The notes: generated by a model not told the origin, from the sequence alone. A stretch of 64,000 bases of DNA from Mycolicibacterium neoaurum ATCC 25795 (GCF_000691525.1 NZ_JMDW01000001.1:1-64000), one strand, 5' to 3'; shown: positions 29,501 through 42,142, numbered from the stretch's first letter. Program-made: numbers and translations.

Positions 29501-30697
29501 CTAGCGCATCTCCCCGGCTCCGACGTACGGATACGGGCTCCTGAGCAGTGTGCCATCGGCGAACCGCGACAGTGCAAAGTCGGTCTCCGGAATGCGCGGG
29601 TCGGAGCTGGCACCCTCGGTCACCAGGTCGGCCACCAGCCGCCCCACCGCGGGGGCAATCTTGAACCCGTGCCCGCTGAACCCGGCCGCGACAATGAGGC
29701 CGTCCAGCCCACCGGCGGAGATCACCGGGTTCCAGTCCGGCGTGACGTCGTAGCAGCCGGCGTAGCTCCCGGAGATCGACGCGTCGACCAGGCCGGGGAA
29801 GCGGTCACCGACCTTCTGCACGGTCATCTCGACGAAGCTGTCCGTGGCCCGGTTCAGGTAATCGTCGGGATCGGCATCCTCGCAGTGTGCGAGATCGCTG
29901 TTGCCGAACAGGATCTCCCCGCCCAACTCGGGCCGCACATACTGCAGGGAGACCAGATCCGAGAACACCGGCACCGGCCCCAGGTTCAGCCCGGGGGAAA
30001 TCGTGACGATCTGTTCGCGCACCACGCGGATCGGCACCTCGACGCCGACACCGGCCAGGAACGGTCGCGTCCATGCGCCGGTGGCGACCACGACGGTGCC
30101 CGCGGACACCTCCGTCCCGTCGGCCAGCCGGATGCCGGTGACCCGGTCACCGTCGAGCAGTAGCTCGGTGACGTTGGCGCCCTGCCTGATTCGTACACCG
30201 GCGGCACGGGCGGACACGGCGAAGGCCTGCGCCGTTTGGTAGGCGTCACCGTAGCCGCCGCGGGCCTCCCACCCGAACGCGGCGAACGGCTCGAGGTTCG
30301 CCGACGGCCACATCGCGGCCACCTCGTCGGCGCCGATCTCTTCGGTTTGTACACCGACCGCGCGCTGCGCGGCCAGGCTGCTGCGTAATGCCTGGACATT
30401 GGGTTCGCCGACGCCGACGACGTACCCGGTCTGCCGGAAACCGATGTCGGTCGCGTGCTCACCGAGGAACTGTTCGGGCTTCTCGAAGACGTCGAGGCTT
30501 GAGGTCGCCATCGCCGCCAGTGAGCTGACCCCGTAGTGACAGCGCACGATCCCGCTGGACTTACCGGTCATGCCCGAGCCGACCGTGTTGCGCTCGGCCA
30601 CAAACACATCGGTGACCCCGCGCTGGCTCAGCGCCCACGCCGTCGCGGCGCCCTCCAACCCGCCGCCGACGATGACGACGTCTGCGGTGTCACTCAC
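29501..30697 (-). CDS. FAD-dependent amine oxidase (DAO / sarcosine-oxidase-beta-like)
   Basis: The 398-residue product has the dinucleotide-binding start DVVIVGGGLEGAATAWAL, a DAO fold, and VVATGAWTRPFLAGVG then GLIVAAGFSGHGFKIAPAVG near the C-terminus. This group oxidises secondary or N-methyl amines or D-amino acids. Its stop-start overlap with the glutamate-synthase-like subunit (GTGA) ties it to amine nitrogen use. In the N-methylglutamate pathway a related enzyme oxidises N-methylglutamate, giving formaldehyde and glutamate, so that is a candidate role. A single-subunit oxidase rather than a four-subunit dehydrogenase makes this uncertain. Confidence 0.78.
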   Translation of the reverse strand: MSDTADVVIVGGGLEGAATAWALSQRGVTDVFVAERNTVGSGMTGKSSGIVRCHYGVSSLAAMATSSLDVFEKPEQFLGEHATDIGFRQTGYVVGVGEPNVQALRSSLAAQRAVGVQTEEIGADEVAAMWPSANLEPFAAFGWEARGGYGDAYQTAQAFAVSARAAGVRIRQGANVTELLLDGDRVTGIRLADGTEVSAGTVVVATGAWTRPFLAGVGVEVPIRVVREQIVTISPGLNLGPVPVFSDLVSLQYVRPELGGEILFGNSDLAHCEDADPDDYLNRATDSFVEMTVQKVGDRFPGLVDASISGSYAGCYDVTPDWNPVISAGGLDGLIVAAGFSGHGFKIAPAVGRLVADLVTEGASSDPRIPETDFALSRFADGTLLRSPYPYVGAGEMR

Positions 30698-31989
30698 TGG
30701 CCCGGTATCCAGTTCGTTCCGGCCAACGGCACCCGGGCCATGGCGGCGGCCTCGATGGTGATGGCCACCAGGTCCTCCGGTTCCAGATGGGTGACGTGGG
30801 CCTTACCGCACGCCCGGGCGATGGTCTGCGCCTCCATGGTGAGCACCCGCAGGTAGTTGGCCAGCCGCCGGCCGCCCTCGATCGGGTCGAACCGGGCGGC
30901 CAACTCGGGATCCTGCGTGGTGATCCCCGCGGGGTCGCGCCCGTCCTGGAAATCGTCGTAGAAACCGGCCGAGCTGCCCAGCTTGCGGTACTCCTCCTCG
31001 TAGCGGGGGTGGTTGTCGCCCAGCGCGATCAGCGCCGCGGTGCCGATGGCGACGGCATCGGCGCCGAGCGCGAGCGCCTTGGCGACGTCCGCGCCGGTGC
31101 GGATGCCGCCCGAGACGATCAACTGCACGCCGTGCCGATGCACGTCGAGTTCCTGCAGAGCCTGCACGGCCTGGGGGACAGCGGCCAAGGTCGGGATCCC
31201 GACGTGTTCGATGAACACGTCCTGGGTGGCGGCGGTTCCGCCCTGCATACCGTCGACCACGACCACATCGGCACCGGCGTGGACGGCCAACTTCACGTCA
31301 TAGTAGGTGCGGGTGGCACCGACCTTGACGTAGATGGGCTTCTCCCAATCGGTGATCTCCCGCAACTCGTTGATCTTGATGGTCAGATCGTCAGGGCCGG
31401 TCCAGTCGGGATGTCGGCACGCGCTGCGCTGGTCGATTCCTTCGGGGAGGGTCCGCATACCCGCGACGCGCTCGGAGATCTTCTGTCCCAGCAACATTCC
31501 GCCGCCGCCGGGCTTGGCGCCCTGGCCCAGCACGATCTCGATGGCATCGGCCTTGCGCAGATCGTCGGGATTCATCCCGTACCGCGACGGCAGGTACTGG
31601 TAGACCAGGTTCTTGCTCTGACCGCGTTCCTCGGGTGTCATCCCGCCGTCTCCGGTGGTCGTCGAGGTGCCTGCCTCGCTGGCCCCGCGGCCGAGCGCCT
31701 CCTTGGCCGGTCCGGACAGTGCGCCGAAGCTCATTCCGGCGATGGTGACCGGGATATCGAGGTGTAGAGGGTGTTTGGCGTGGCGGGAACCGAGCACCAC
31801 ATCGGTGCCGCAGCGCTCGCGGTAACCCTCCAGGGGGTAGCGCGACATCGACGCCCCCAGGAACAGCAGGTCGTCGAAATGCGGTAAGGGGCGTTTGGCA
31901 CCCCAGCCGCGGATGTCGTAGATGCCGGTCTCGGCGGCACGCTGGATATCGGCGATGGTGTTGCGATCGAAAGTGGCGGATTCACGCAT
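30694..31989 (-). CDS. Glutamate-synthase-like FMN subunit (GlxD / MgsC type)
   Basis: The 431-residue product matches the FMN-binding central domain of glutamate synthase as a separate subunit. SFGALSGPAKEALGRGASEAG, VYQYLPSRYGMNPDDLRKAD, GQGAKPGGGGMLLGQKI, VVVDGMQGGTAATQD and VSGGIRTGADVAKALALGADAV cover the barrel and flavin site. In methylotrophs this is N-methylglutamate synthase MgsC, and in rhizobia GlxD. It starts at ATG 31989, sharing a base with the stop of the upstream gene. With the next two subunits it should transfer an amino or methylamino group onto a 2-oxo acid acceptor. Confidence 0.85.
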   Translation of the reverse strand: MRESATFDRNTIADIQRAAETGIYDIRGWGAKRPLPHFDDLLFLGASMSRYPLEGYRERCGTDVVLGSRHAKHPLHLDIPVTIAGMSFGALSGPAKEALGRGASEAGTSTTTGDGGMTPEERGQSKNLVYQYLPSRYGMNPDDLRKADAIEIVLGQGAKPGGGGMLLGQKISERVAGMRTLPEGIDQRSACRHPDWTGPDDLTIKINELREITDWEKPIYVKVGATRTYYDVKLAVHAGADVVVVDGMQGGTAATQDVFIEHVGIPTLAAVPQAVQALQELDVHRHGVQLIVSGGIRTGADVAKALALGADAVAIGTAALIALGDNHPRYEEEYRKLGSSAGFYDDFQDGRDPAGITTQDPELAARFDPIEGGRRLANYLRVLTMEAQTIARACGKAHVTHLEPEDLVAITIEAAAMARVPLAGTNWIPGQ

Positions 31990-32684
31990 CAGTAGGCACT
32001 CGCATTGTCGACGTGGAAGTGGTACAGATTTCGGGCCGAGCCGTACCGGCTGTATTCGGACGTGTCATCGGAATATCCGGCTGCGGAGAGCAATTCAGCA
32101 AGCTCGGTGTGGTGCTCGGGACGCATGTCCTTCTTGATGCAGTCCGCGCCGAGTGAAGCGACCGCGCCGCGGACGTAGATGTGCGCCTCATAGATCGAGT
32201 CACCCAGTGCCTCACCGGCATCGCCGCGCACCACCAGCCTGCCGGCCTGGGCCATGAACGCGCTCATGTGACCGATGCTGCCGCCCACCACGATATCGAC
32301 GCCCTTCATCGAGATGCCGCAGCGGGCGGCGGCATCACCCTCGATGACGAGCAGACCGCCATGCGCGGTGGCTCCGGCCGATTGCGAGGCGTTGCCCGTC
32401 ACCCGGACGCTGCCGCTCATCATGTTCTCGGCCACACCGGTGCCGGCGTTTCCGTTGATGACGATCTCGGCGTGCTGGTTCATCCCGGCCGCGTAGTAGC
32501 CGACGTGTCCGTTGACGGTCACCCGCACCGGGGCGTCCAGCCCGACGGCCACATTGTGTGCGCCGTCGGGATTGTCGATGACGTAGGCGCTGCCGGGACT
32601 TGCGTTGTGCAGTGCCTTGTTGACCTCGCGCAAAGGTGTCGTGCGAAGGTCGTAATGCACTGACTGGGTCATCATCTCGTCCAT
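31989..32684 (-). CDS. Glutamate-synthase GXGXG-domain subunit (GlxC / MgsB type)
   Basis: The 231-residue product is the beta-helical GXGXG domain of glutamate synthase as a stand-alone subunit, with repeated Gly turns such as VNGHVGYYAAGMNQHAEIVI, INGNAGTGVAENMMSG and VGGSIGHMSAFMAQAG. It forms structural contact between the amidotransferase and flavin subunits. Starts at 32684, 32675 and 32672 are all in frame (MDEMMTQ); the first overlaps the upstream gene by 13 bases, the last sits best behind GGACGAG. The gene is part of a five-gene translationally coupled run. Confidence 0.82.
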   Translation of the reverse strand: MDEMMTQSVHYDLRTTPLREVNKALHNASPGSAYVIDNPDGAHNVAVGLDAPVRVTVNGHVGYYAAGMNQHAEIVINGNAGTGVAENMMSGSVRVTGNASQSAGATAHGGLLVIEGDAAARCGISMKGVDIVVGGSIGHMSAFMAQAGRLVVRGDAGEALGDSIYEAHIYVRGAVASLGADCIKKDMRPEHHTELAELLSAAGYSDDTSEYSRYGSARNLYHFHVDNASAY

Positions 32685-33541
32685 GCGTAGACCACCTCCG
32701 GCTCCGGTTCCCAGATCTTTGCCGCCTCGACCCCGGGTAGCCCGGACAACGCTCGGTACTCGCTGGCCATGGCCACCCAGTCGGGCGTCTCGGCGATCAC
32801 CGCCGGCTTACAGGCGATGGCATCGCGCACCACGGCGAACGAATCGTGGTTGGACACCAGCAACGTGTAGAAACCGTCGAAGGTGGCGCACAGTTCCTTC
32901 AGTGCGGTCTCGACATCCCGGCCGTCGGCCAGCTGTTGTGCGACGAAACGAGCGCCCACCTCGGTGTCGTTCTCGCTGTCGAAGACCACCCCCGCGCGTC
33001 GGAGATCGCGTCGGATCGTGGCGTGATTGGCAAAGGATCCGTTGTGCACCAGGCATTGTTGCGGTCCGACGGTGTAGGGGTGGCAACCCGACGGGGTCAC
33101 CGCCGATTCCGTGGCCATCCGGGTATGCCCGACTCCCTGCCACCCGTGCGCCGCGGACAGTCCCCAGGCCTCGGTGAGCGCGCGCGGATGACCGACACCC
33201 TTGAGGACCGCCAGATCCGCACCGAAGCCGGCGATCAACGCCGTCGGGTACGCCGCGCGCACCCGTTCCAGCAGATCCTCCGACGGAGTGTCCGCCGCGA
33301 GCAGGTAGGTCGAATCGACCTGCACGACCTCGACATCGGGGCCGAGGTCGGGCGCATGGTCCAGGTCGGTCACCGACACACACCCGCGCCCCGGCGGCGA
33401 CCACGCCGGATTACCGTAGACCGCGACTCCGGCCGAATCGGCTCCTCGATCGGCCATTTCGCCCAGCATCTCCGAGAGTAGTTCCCCCAGCTGGGGGTAG
33501 AGCTCCGGAGTGCGCAGGTGCAGTCCAACTATCCCGCACAT
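32672..33541 (-). CDS. Class II glutamine amidotransferase subunit (GlxB / MgsA type)
   Basis: The 289-residue product begins MCGIVGLH, so removal of Met exposes the catalytic Cys2 of an Ntn-type amidotransferase. RGADSAGVAVYG, GVGHTRMATESAV and VHNGSFANHATIRRDL give the glutaminase site. It is much shorter than full glutamate synthase and matches MgsA/GlxB. I set the start at ATG 33541 because Cys must follow Met; the upstream extension is not used. It lies 20 bases after the glutamine-synthetase-like gene. Confidence 0.85.
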   Translation of the reverse strand: MCGIVGLHLRTPELYPQLGELLSEMLGEMADRGADSAGVAVYGNPAWSPPGRGCVSVTDLDHAPDLGPDVEVVQVDSTYLLAADTPSEDLLERVRAAYPTALIAGFGADLAVLKGVGHPRALTEAWGLSAAHGWQGVGHTRMATESAVTPSGCHPYTVGPQQCLVHNGSFANHATIRRDLRRAGVVFDSENDTEVGARFVAQQLADGRDVETALKELCATFDGFYTLLVSNHDSFAVVRDAIACKPAVIAETPDWVAMASEYRALSGLPGVEAAKIWEPEPEVVYAWTR

Positions 33542-33561
33542 ACGTTGTCTTCCTTGTCTTC

Positions 33562-34866
33562 TCAGAATGCCGTCAGATACGAGTCGATCTCCCACGGCGT
33601 GACGGTGCCGTGGTAGGTGAAGAACTCCTCGCGCTTGATGGTCGCGAAGTAGCCGGACACGCCTTCGCCGGCCGCGTCGAGCACCCCGGCGACCACCGGG
33701 TCGGCGTCGAGTTCGTCGATGGCGTGCAGCAGTGTGGGCGGCAGGTTCGCCGGCCCCTGGGCGCCCACGGTGCCCGGATCGAGGCTGCGCTTGATGCCGT
33801 CGAGTCCGGCGCCCAGTGCGGCGGCGATCGCCAGATACGGATTGGCCGAACCGTCTCCGCCGCGCAGTTCGATGCGCTGGTTGTCCGGTACCCGGATGTA
33901 GTGGGTGCGGTCGTTACCGCCATAACTGGGCTTACGGGGCGCCCACGAGGCCCCCGAGGTGGTGCTGGTGGCCCCGGTCCGCTTGTAGGAGTTGACCGTC
34001 GGTGCGATGACCGACTGCAAAGCACAGGCGTGATCCAGGATGCCCGCGATGAACCCGTAGGCCGTCGCCGACAGTCCCAAGCCCTTATCGTCGGTGTCAC
34101 AGGGGAACGCCGGTGTGCCCCCACTGGTGAGCGACAGGTGGAAGTGCAAGCCCGATCCGGTGCGATCGCCGAACGGTTTGGGCATGAAGGTGGCGATCAT
34201 GTCGCGTTCGGCGGCGATCATCGACAGCAGGTAGCGCAGCGTGACCACGCGGTCGGCGGTCACCATCGCCTCGGCGAAGGCGAAGTTCTGCTCGAATTGC
34301 CCGTTACCGTCCTCGTGGTCGTTGGCGTAGTTGGACCACCCCAGGCTGTTCATCGCCGTCGAGATGTCGGTCAGGTGCTCATACATCCGGGTGACACCGC
34401 GTGCGTCGTAACAGGGTTGTGCCGCTGTGTCATCGGCGTCGGCGGTGACAAGACCGCCTTCGGGAGTGCGGCGCAGCAGGAAGTACTCGACCTCGGCGCC
34501 CACCCACGGTTCGAAACCGGCGTCGGCGGCCTGGGCCACCAGGTTCTTGAGGATGACCCGCGGTGCGTACGGCCACGGCGCACCGTTGACATGAGGGTCG
34601 CAATGCACCAGGGCCAGCCCTTCTTTGATGAAGGGGATCGGCGTGAACGACGACGGGTCCGGGATGGCGATCAGGTCGGGATCCTTGGGTTCTTGGCCCA
34701 TGGCGCCGACGGCGTAGCCCGCGAAGCCGACGCCCTCGGTCGCCAGCTGGTCAACAGCTTCGACGGGAACCAGTTTGGCGCAAGGCTTTCCGCGCAGGTC
34801 GACGAACAACGCGAGGATGAATCGGGTGCCGTGTTCTTCGGCGAGGGTGGCGAGATCGGTGGTCAT
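33562..34866 (-). CDS. Glutamine-synthetase-family ligase (type III; gamma-glutamylmethylamide-synthetase-like)
   Basis: About 434 residues with the GS catalytic core: VGAEVEYFLLRR, QFEQNFAFAEAM, SGLHFHLSLTSGG, SYKRTGATSTTSGASWAPR and the metal-site RIELRGGDGSANPYLAIAAALG. It lacks the long adenylylation loop of GlnA1 and groups by eye with ligases that join glutamate to amines. In the N-methylglutamate pathway such a ligase makes gamma-glutamylmethylamide, which is then transferred by the three-subunit synthase encoded next door. An ethanolamine or polyamine substrate is equally possible. The start could be ATG 34866 (MTTDLATLAEE, family-like) or ATG 34887. Confidence 0.82.
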   Translation of the reverse strand: MTTDLATLAEEHGTRFILALFVDLRGKPCAKLVPVEAVDQLATEGVGFAGYAVGAMGQEPKDPDLIAIPDPSSFTPIPFIKEGLALVHCDPHVNGAPWPYAPRVILKNLVAQAADAGFEPWVGAEVEYFLLRRTPEGGLVTADADDTAAQPCYDARGVTRMYEHLTDISTAMNSLGWSNYANDHEDGNGQFEQNFAFAEAMVTADRVVTLRYLLSMIAAERDMIATFMPKPFGDRTGSGLHFHLSLTSGGTPAFPCDTDDKGLGLSATAYGFIAGILDHACALQSVIAPTVNSYKRTGATSTTSGASWAPRKPSYGGNDRTHYIRVPDNQRIELRGGDGSANPYLAIAAALGAGLDGIKRSLDPGTVGAQGPANLPPTLLHAIDELDADPVVAGVLDAAGEGVSGYFATIKREEFFTYHGTVTPWEIDSYLTAF

Positions 34867-34917
34867 GGTTACCAGAACTTTCGTCATCTTGTTATGACTC
34901 GTCTCTTTGTAAGAAAC

Positions 34918-34945
34918 AGAGTATCACTGTGTGAAACACATGCAA
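34918..34945 (-). promoter_or_regulatory. Candidate promoter of the glutamine-synthetase-like operon
   Basis: On the minus strand TTGCAT (34945-34940) and TACTCT (34923-34918) are 16 bases apart. The spacer and flank contain two copies of TGTTTC around ACACAGTGATACTC, a possible operator for the HTH-cupin regulator. The amt terminator lies just upstream, so the operon needs its own promoter here. Confidence 0.45.
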
Positions 34946-34955
34946 GCCGAGGAAA

Positions 34956-34980
34956 CCCCGACGACCCGAAGTCGCCGGGG
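34956..34980 (-). terminator. Intrinsic terminator after amt
   Basis: On the minus strand CCCCGGCGAC and GTCGTCGGGG pair with one mismatch around a TTCGG loop, followed by TTTCC. It lies 14 bases past the amt stop and separates amt from the glutamine-synthetase-like operon. Confidence 0.75.
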
Positions 34981-34994
34981 AATCATCGGGAACC

Positions 34995-36248
34995 TCAGGC
35001 CAATTCGAACTCGTAGGCCGAATCGCGGTGGAACGTGGCGTCGATACCCTTCTCCTCCTCATCGGGGGAGATGCGGATGCCCATGGTCTTCTTGATGGCG
35101 AAGGCGATGACGAAGGCGATGCCGAACGAGTAGGCCATCACCGCGCCCGCTGCCACGGCCTGCTTCCAGAGCAGATCGATACCGCCGCCGTAGAACAGCC
35201 CGTTGACGCCGTTGGGCATCCCCTCGCTGGCGAACAGGCCGATCAGCAGCGTGCCGATGACACCGCCGACGAGGTGCACGCCGACCACATCCAGAGAATC
35301 GTCGTAGCCGAACTTCTCCTTCAGCCCGACCGCGTAGACGCAGATGGCTCCGGCGATCCCGCCGACGAAGATGGCGCCGATGGGCGTGACCGCGCCGCAC
35401 GCCGGGGTGATGGCGACCAGGCCGGTGATGGCGCCCGAGGCTGCACCGACGCCGGTGACGTGTCCGGTCTTGATCTTCTCGACCGCCAGCCAGGCCAGGA
35501 TGGCCGCGCAGGTTGCCACGAAGGTCGTCACCATGACGATGGCCGCCGAATTGCCCGCCGCCAGTGCCGAACCGCCGTTGAAGGCGTACCACCCGGCCCA
35601 CAGCATCCCGGCGCCCAACAGGGTCAGCGGGACGTTGTGCGGCTTGCGCAGCTGGCCGAACATCGCGGACTTGCCGAGCACGATGGCCAGCGCCAGGGCC
35701 GCGGCGCCCGCGTTGATGTGCACCGCGGTGCCGCCGGCGAAGTCGACCGCGCCGAGGGTGTTGGCGATCCAGCCACCCACCGAGTTCTCGGTGACGACAC
35801 CGTCGAACGCGAAGACCCAGTGCGCGACCGGGAAATAGACCAGCACCGCCCAGACCGCCGCGAAGATCATCCAGGCGCCGAATTTCATCCGGTCGGCCAC
35901 CGCGCCGGAGATGAGGGCGACCGTGATGGCCGCGAAGAGGGCCTGGAACAGCGCGAACAAACTGATCGGCAGTCCGGACAGGGTGGTCATGGATTCCAGC
36001 AGGTTGGTCATCCCTGCGAATTCGGTGATGTTGCCGACGAAGCCCCCGATGGACGTGCCGAACACCATCGAGAATCCGAACAGCACCCAGAGCAAGCCGA
36101 CCACCGCGACGGCGCCGAACGTCATCATCATCATGTTGGTCGAGCTCTTGACCGAGACCATGCCGCCGTAGAACAACGCGAGGCCGGGGATCATCAGCGT
36201 CAGACCGATGATGCAACACAGAATGAAGGCCGTGGTTCCTGTATCCAT
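34995..36248 (-). CDS. amt: Ammonium/methylammonium channel of the Amt family
   Basis: The 417-residue product has about eleven membrane helices, starting with FILCCIIGLTLMIPGLALFYGGM. The pore is marked by VHINAGAAALA and GVHLVGGVIG, which carry the twin histidines, and by the AHWVFAFDG loop. It moves ammonium, and often methylammonium, into the cell. A cytoplasmic tail (ISPDEEEKGIDATFHRDSAYEF) is where a PII protein may dock, though no glnK or glnD is next to it. A GlnR-like box lies about 55 bases upstream, fitting nitrogen-limited expression. It is separated from the amine-ligase operon by a terminator. Confidence 0.93.
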   Translation of the reverse strand: MDTGTTAFILCCIIGLTLMIPGLALFYGGMVSVKSSTNMMMMTFGAVAVVGLLWVLFGFSMVFGTSIGGFVGNITEFAGMTNLLESMTTLSGLPISLFALFQALFAAITVALISGAVADRMKFGAWMIFAAVWAVLVYFPVAHWVFAFDGVVTENSVGGWIANTLGAVDFAGGTAVHINAGAAALALAIVLGKSAMFGQLRKPHNVPLTLLGAGMLWAGWYAFNGGSALAAGNSAAIVMVTTFVATCAAILAWLAVEKIKTGHVTGVGAASGAITGLVAITPACGAVTPIGAIFVGGIAGAICVYAVGLKEKFGYDDSLDVVGVHLVGGVIGTLLIGLFASEGMPNGVNGLFYGGGIDLLWKQAVAAGAVMAYSFGIAFVIAFAIKKTMGIRISPDEEEKGIDATFHRDSAYEFELA

Positions 36249-36302
36249 CTACATCTCCTGGAATGCGCGGCCCGAGCGGGCCGACCACTGGCAGTAACCT
36301 CC

Positions 36303-36318
36303 GTTTCTGTTACGTCAA
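36303..36318 (-). promoter_or_regulatory. GlnR-like binding site upstream of amt
   Basis: On the minus strand the site reads TTGAC-GTAACA-GAAAC, which fits the actinobacterial GlnR box gTnAC-n6-GaAAC with AC-n9-AC spacing. It lies between amt and the divergent ask gene, 55 bases from the amt start. This predicts induction of amt under nitrogen limitation. Confidence 0.6.
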
Positions 36319-36450
36319 CAGCATCGCCGCGTTGCGCGCCGGTAAACGGTTTCGGGCCCCGGCGGTGCGGCCACAACGGTGGAGGTGAAAAAGGGATGCG
36401 CTGACCCCTTATCCTTGTCAGGACATCCCCGGCTGGTCGAGAGGTACACA

Positions 36451-39853
<3,403 letters not shown>

Positions 39854-39901
39854 GTATGGCAATACTGGGGCAGGGGCCGTGTGGCGCCCGGGAGGAGACA
39901 G

Positions 39902-42142
39902 ATGTCATCGCAGGCAGCCGAGCCGACAGATTCTGCGGCCGAGGGGCAGGCCAACGAGCCTGCCGATATCACCTTCGACGAACACCTGCATCCGGCCCGC
40001 CCCCGAACCCTGCGATCCCGGCCGCGGGTCCGCAGCCCCTTCGTGCGGCGGTCGTTGGCCCAGGACGGATCACCCACCGGCGACAACCCCGCGTACGTGT
40101 CCTGGCTGCTCTCGCAGTCCATGCTGTCGGACGCCAACGAAATCAGCCAGCAGTTCTCCGGGCAGGGCTCGATGTGGCAGAACCCGTTCGCCAGGCCCAA
40201 CCCGCGCGGTGCTGTCGACACCGCCTCCGTGTGGTTCACGGCTTATCCGCTCTCGCTGATCACCCGACCGGACGAGTCCTTCCTCAAGGCGATGGCCGAT
40301 GAGGAAATGTGGAAGGCGTTCGCGGAGATCGGAATTCAGGCGGTGCACACCGGTCCGGTGAAACGTGCCGGTGGTATTTCGGGTTGGCAGCAGACCCCCA
40401 GCGTTGATGGACACTTCGACCGGATCAGCACGCAGATCGACCCGGCGTTCGGTACCGAGGACGAGTTCCGGCAGATGTGTGGCACCGCCAACTGGTACGG
40501 CGGCACCATCATCGACGACATCGTGCCCGGCCACACCGGTAAGGGCGCGGACTTCCGGCTCGCCGAGATGAAGTACGCCGACTATCCCGGCATCTACCAC
40601 ATGGTCGAGATCGACGAACAGGACTGGGAGCACCTGCCGGCCGTACCTGCCGGTGCGGACTCGGTGAACGTCGACTCCGTCACCGAGGACTGGCTGGACA
40701 AGGCCGGGTACATCATCGGCAAGTTGCAGCGCGTCATCTTCTACGCCGAGGGCATCAAGGAAACCAACTGGAGCGTGACCCGCCCGATCGTCGGCGTCGA
40801 CGGTATCGAGCGACGCTGGGTGTACTTGCACTACTTCAAGGACGGGCAGCCCTCGATCAACTGGCTGGATCCCAGTTTCGCCGGTATGCGGTTGGTGATC
40901 GGTGATGCGCTGCACTCGCTCAGTGATCTCGGCTCGGGCGGTCTGCGGTTGGACGCCAACGGATTTCTGGGGGCGGAGAAATCGGCAGAGGATGACGTCG
41001 GCTGGTCGGAGGGCCATCCGCTGTCGCAGGCGGCCAACCAATTCATCGGCAGCATGGTGCGCAAGCTCGGCGGATTCACCTTCCAGGAGCTCAATCTCAC
41101 CATCGACGACATCCGAGACAACAGCCTCGCCGGTTCGGATCTGTCCTACGACTTCATCAACCGGCCCGCCTATCACCATGCGCTGGCGACCGCGGACACC
41201 GAGTTCCTGCGGCTGACTCTGCGGACCACACTGGACACCGACGTCGACCCGGCGTCACTGGTGCACGCACTGCAGAACCACGACGAGTTGACCTACGAGT
41301 TGGTGCACTGGTCGGCGGGCCACCGCGATGACCACTACACCTACAAAGGCCAGGACGTCACCGGTGAGCAACTGGGACAGGCGATCCGTGACGACCTCAC
41401 CCATACCCTGACCGGACCGGATGCCCCGTACAACCTGGTGTTCACCACCAACGGCATCGCCTGCACCACAGCGACGGTGATAGCCGCGACGCTGGGCTAC
41501 TCGGATCTGGTCGATATCGAAGATATCGACCGGATCAGGCGGGCCCATCTGCTGTTGGCCATGTTCAACGCGCTGCAGCCCGGTGTCTTCGCGCTGTCGG
41601 GATGGGATCTCTGCGGCATGTTGACGCTGCCGGCCGACCAGGTCAGCGAGCTGCTGCGCGGTGGTGACACCCGCTGGATCCACCGTGCCGCCCACGATCT
41701 GATGGGTGTCAATCCGAACGCGACGCACTCCAGCGAGGGCATGCCGCGCGGAACCAGTCTGTACGGGTCGATACCCGAGCAACTGGCCGACGAGACCAGC
41801 TTCCTGCGCCAGCTGCAGGCGATCCTGCGGGTGCGGACGCACTTCGGCATCGCCACCAGCCGCCAGATCGACATCCCTGAGGTGTCCCACCGCGGAATGC
41901 TGGTGATGGTGCATCAGCTCGATGACCCGCACCAGCTACAGCTGACGGTGCTCAACTTCGCGAACGAGGAGATAGCCGGCACCGTGCGGTCGGAGTTCCT
42001 GCCGCCGCAGGCGGTGGTGACCGACATGTTCAGCGGTAAGACGCTCGCGCACGTCGACGATCTGCACAGCTTCCCGGTCGAGATGCCGCCGCACCACGGA
42101 ATGAGCCTGCTGGTGGAGCTACCGCTCACAGCGGATTCATAA
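39902..42142 (+). CDS. GH13-family glycoside hydrolase/transferase
   Basis: The 746-residue product is a large alpha-amylase-fold enzyme. The predicted triad is Asp351 (GLRLDANGF, nucleophile), Glu396 (FTFQELNL, acid/base) and Asp461 (QNHDEL, stabiliser). The barrel also has [13 protein letters not shown], where most amylases have a NHTS-type motif, and a C-terminal beta domain. About 100 N-terminal residues precede the barrel, Arg/Pro-rich and without a signal peptide, so it is cytosolic. ATG 39902 follows GGGAGGAG. It does not read like TreS, GlgE or TreZ. No homologue is known to me at this point in M. tuberculosis. Confidence 0.8.
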   Translation: MSSQAAEPTDSAAEGQANEPADITFDEHLHPARPRTLRSRPRVRSPFVRRSLAQDGSPTGDNPAYVSWLLSQSMLSDANEISQQFSGQGSMWQNPFARPNPRGAVDTASVWFTAYPLSLITRPDESFLKAMADEEMWKAFAEIGIQAVHTGPVKRAGGISGWQQTPSVDGHFDRISTQIDPAFGTEDEFRQMCGTANWYGGTIIDDIVPGHTGKGADFRLAEMKYADYPGIYHMVEIDEQDWEHLPAVPAGADSVNVDSVTEDWLDKAGYIIGKLQRVIFYAEGIKETNWSVTRPIVGVDGIERRWVYLHYFKDGQPSINWLDPSFAGMRLVIGDALHSLSDLGSGGLRLDANGFLGAEKSAEDDVGWSEGHPLSQAANQFIGSMVRKLGGFTFQELNLTIDDIRDNSLAGSDLSYDFINRPAYHHALATADTEFLRLTLRTTLDTDVDPASLVHALQNHDELTYELVHWSAGHRDDHYTYKGQDVTGEQLGQAIRDDLTHTLTGPDAPYNLVFTTNGIACTTATVIAATLGYSDLVDIEDIDRIRRAHLLLAMFNALQPGVFALSGWDLCGMLTLPADQVSELLRGGDTRWIHRAAHDLMGVNPNATHSSEGMPRGTSLYGSIPEQLADETSFLRQLQAILRVRTHFGIATSRQIDIPEVSHRGMLVMVHQLDDPHQLQLTVLNFANEEIAGTVRSEFLPPQAVVTDMFSGKTLAHVDDLHSFPVEMPPHHGMSLLVELPLTADS

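Noticed and set aside
34911..34945. Possible GlnR box before the glutamine-synthetase-like gene
   Set aside because: ATCAC and GAAAC are present but spaced AC-n8-AC rather than n9, so it does not fit the GlnR consensus.
35028..36404. A 458-residue open frame on the plus strand across amt
   Set aside because: Composition is Arg, Asp and His heavy, with no motif. The minus-strand frame encodes a perfect Amt protein.
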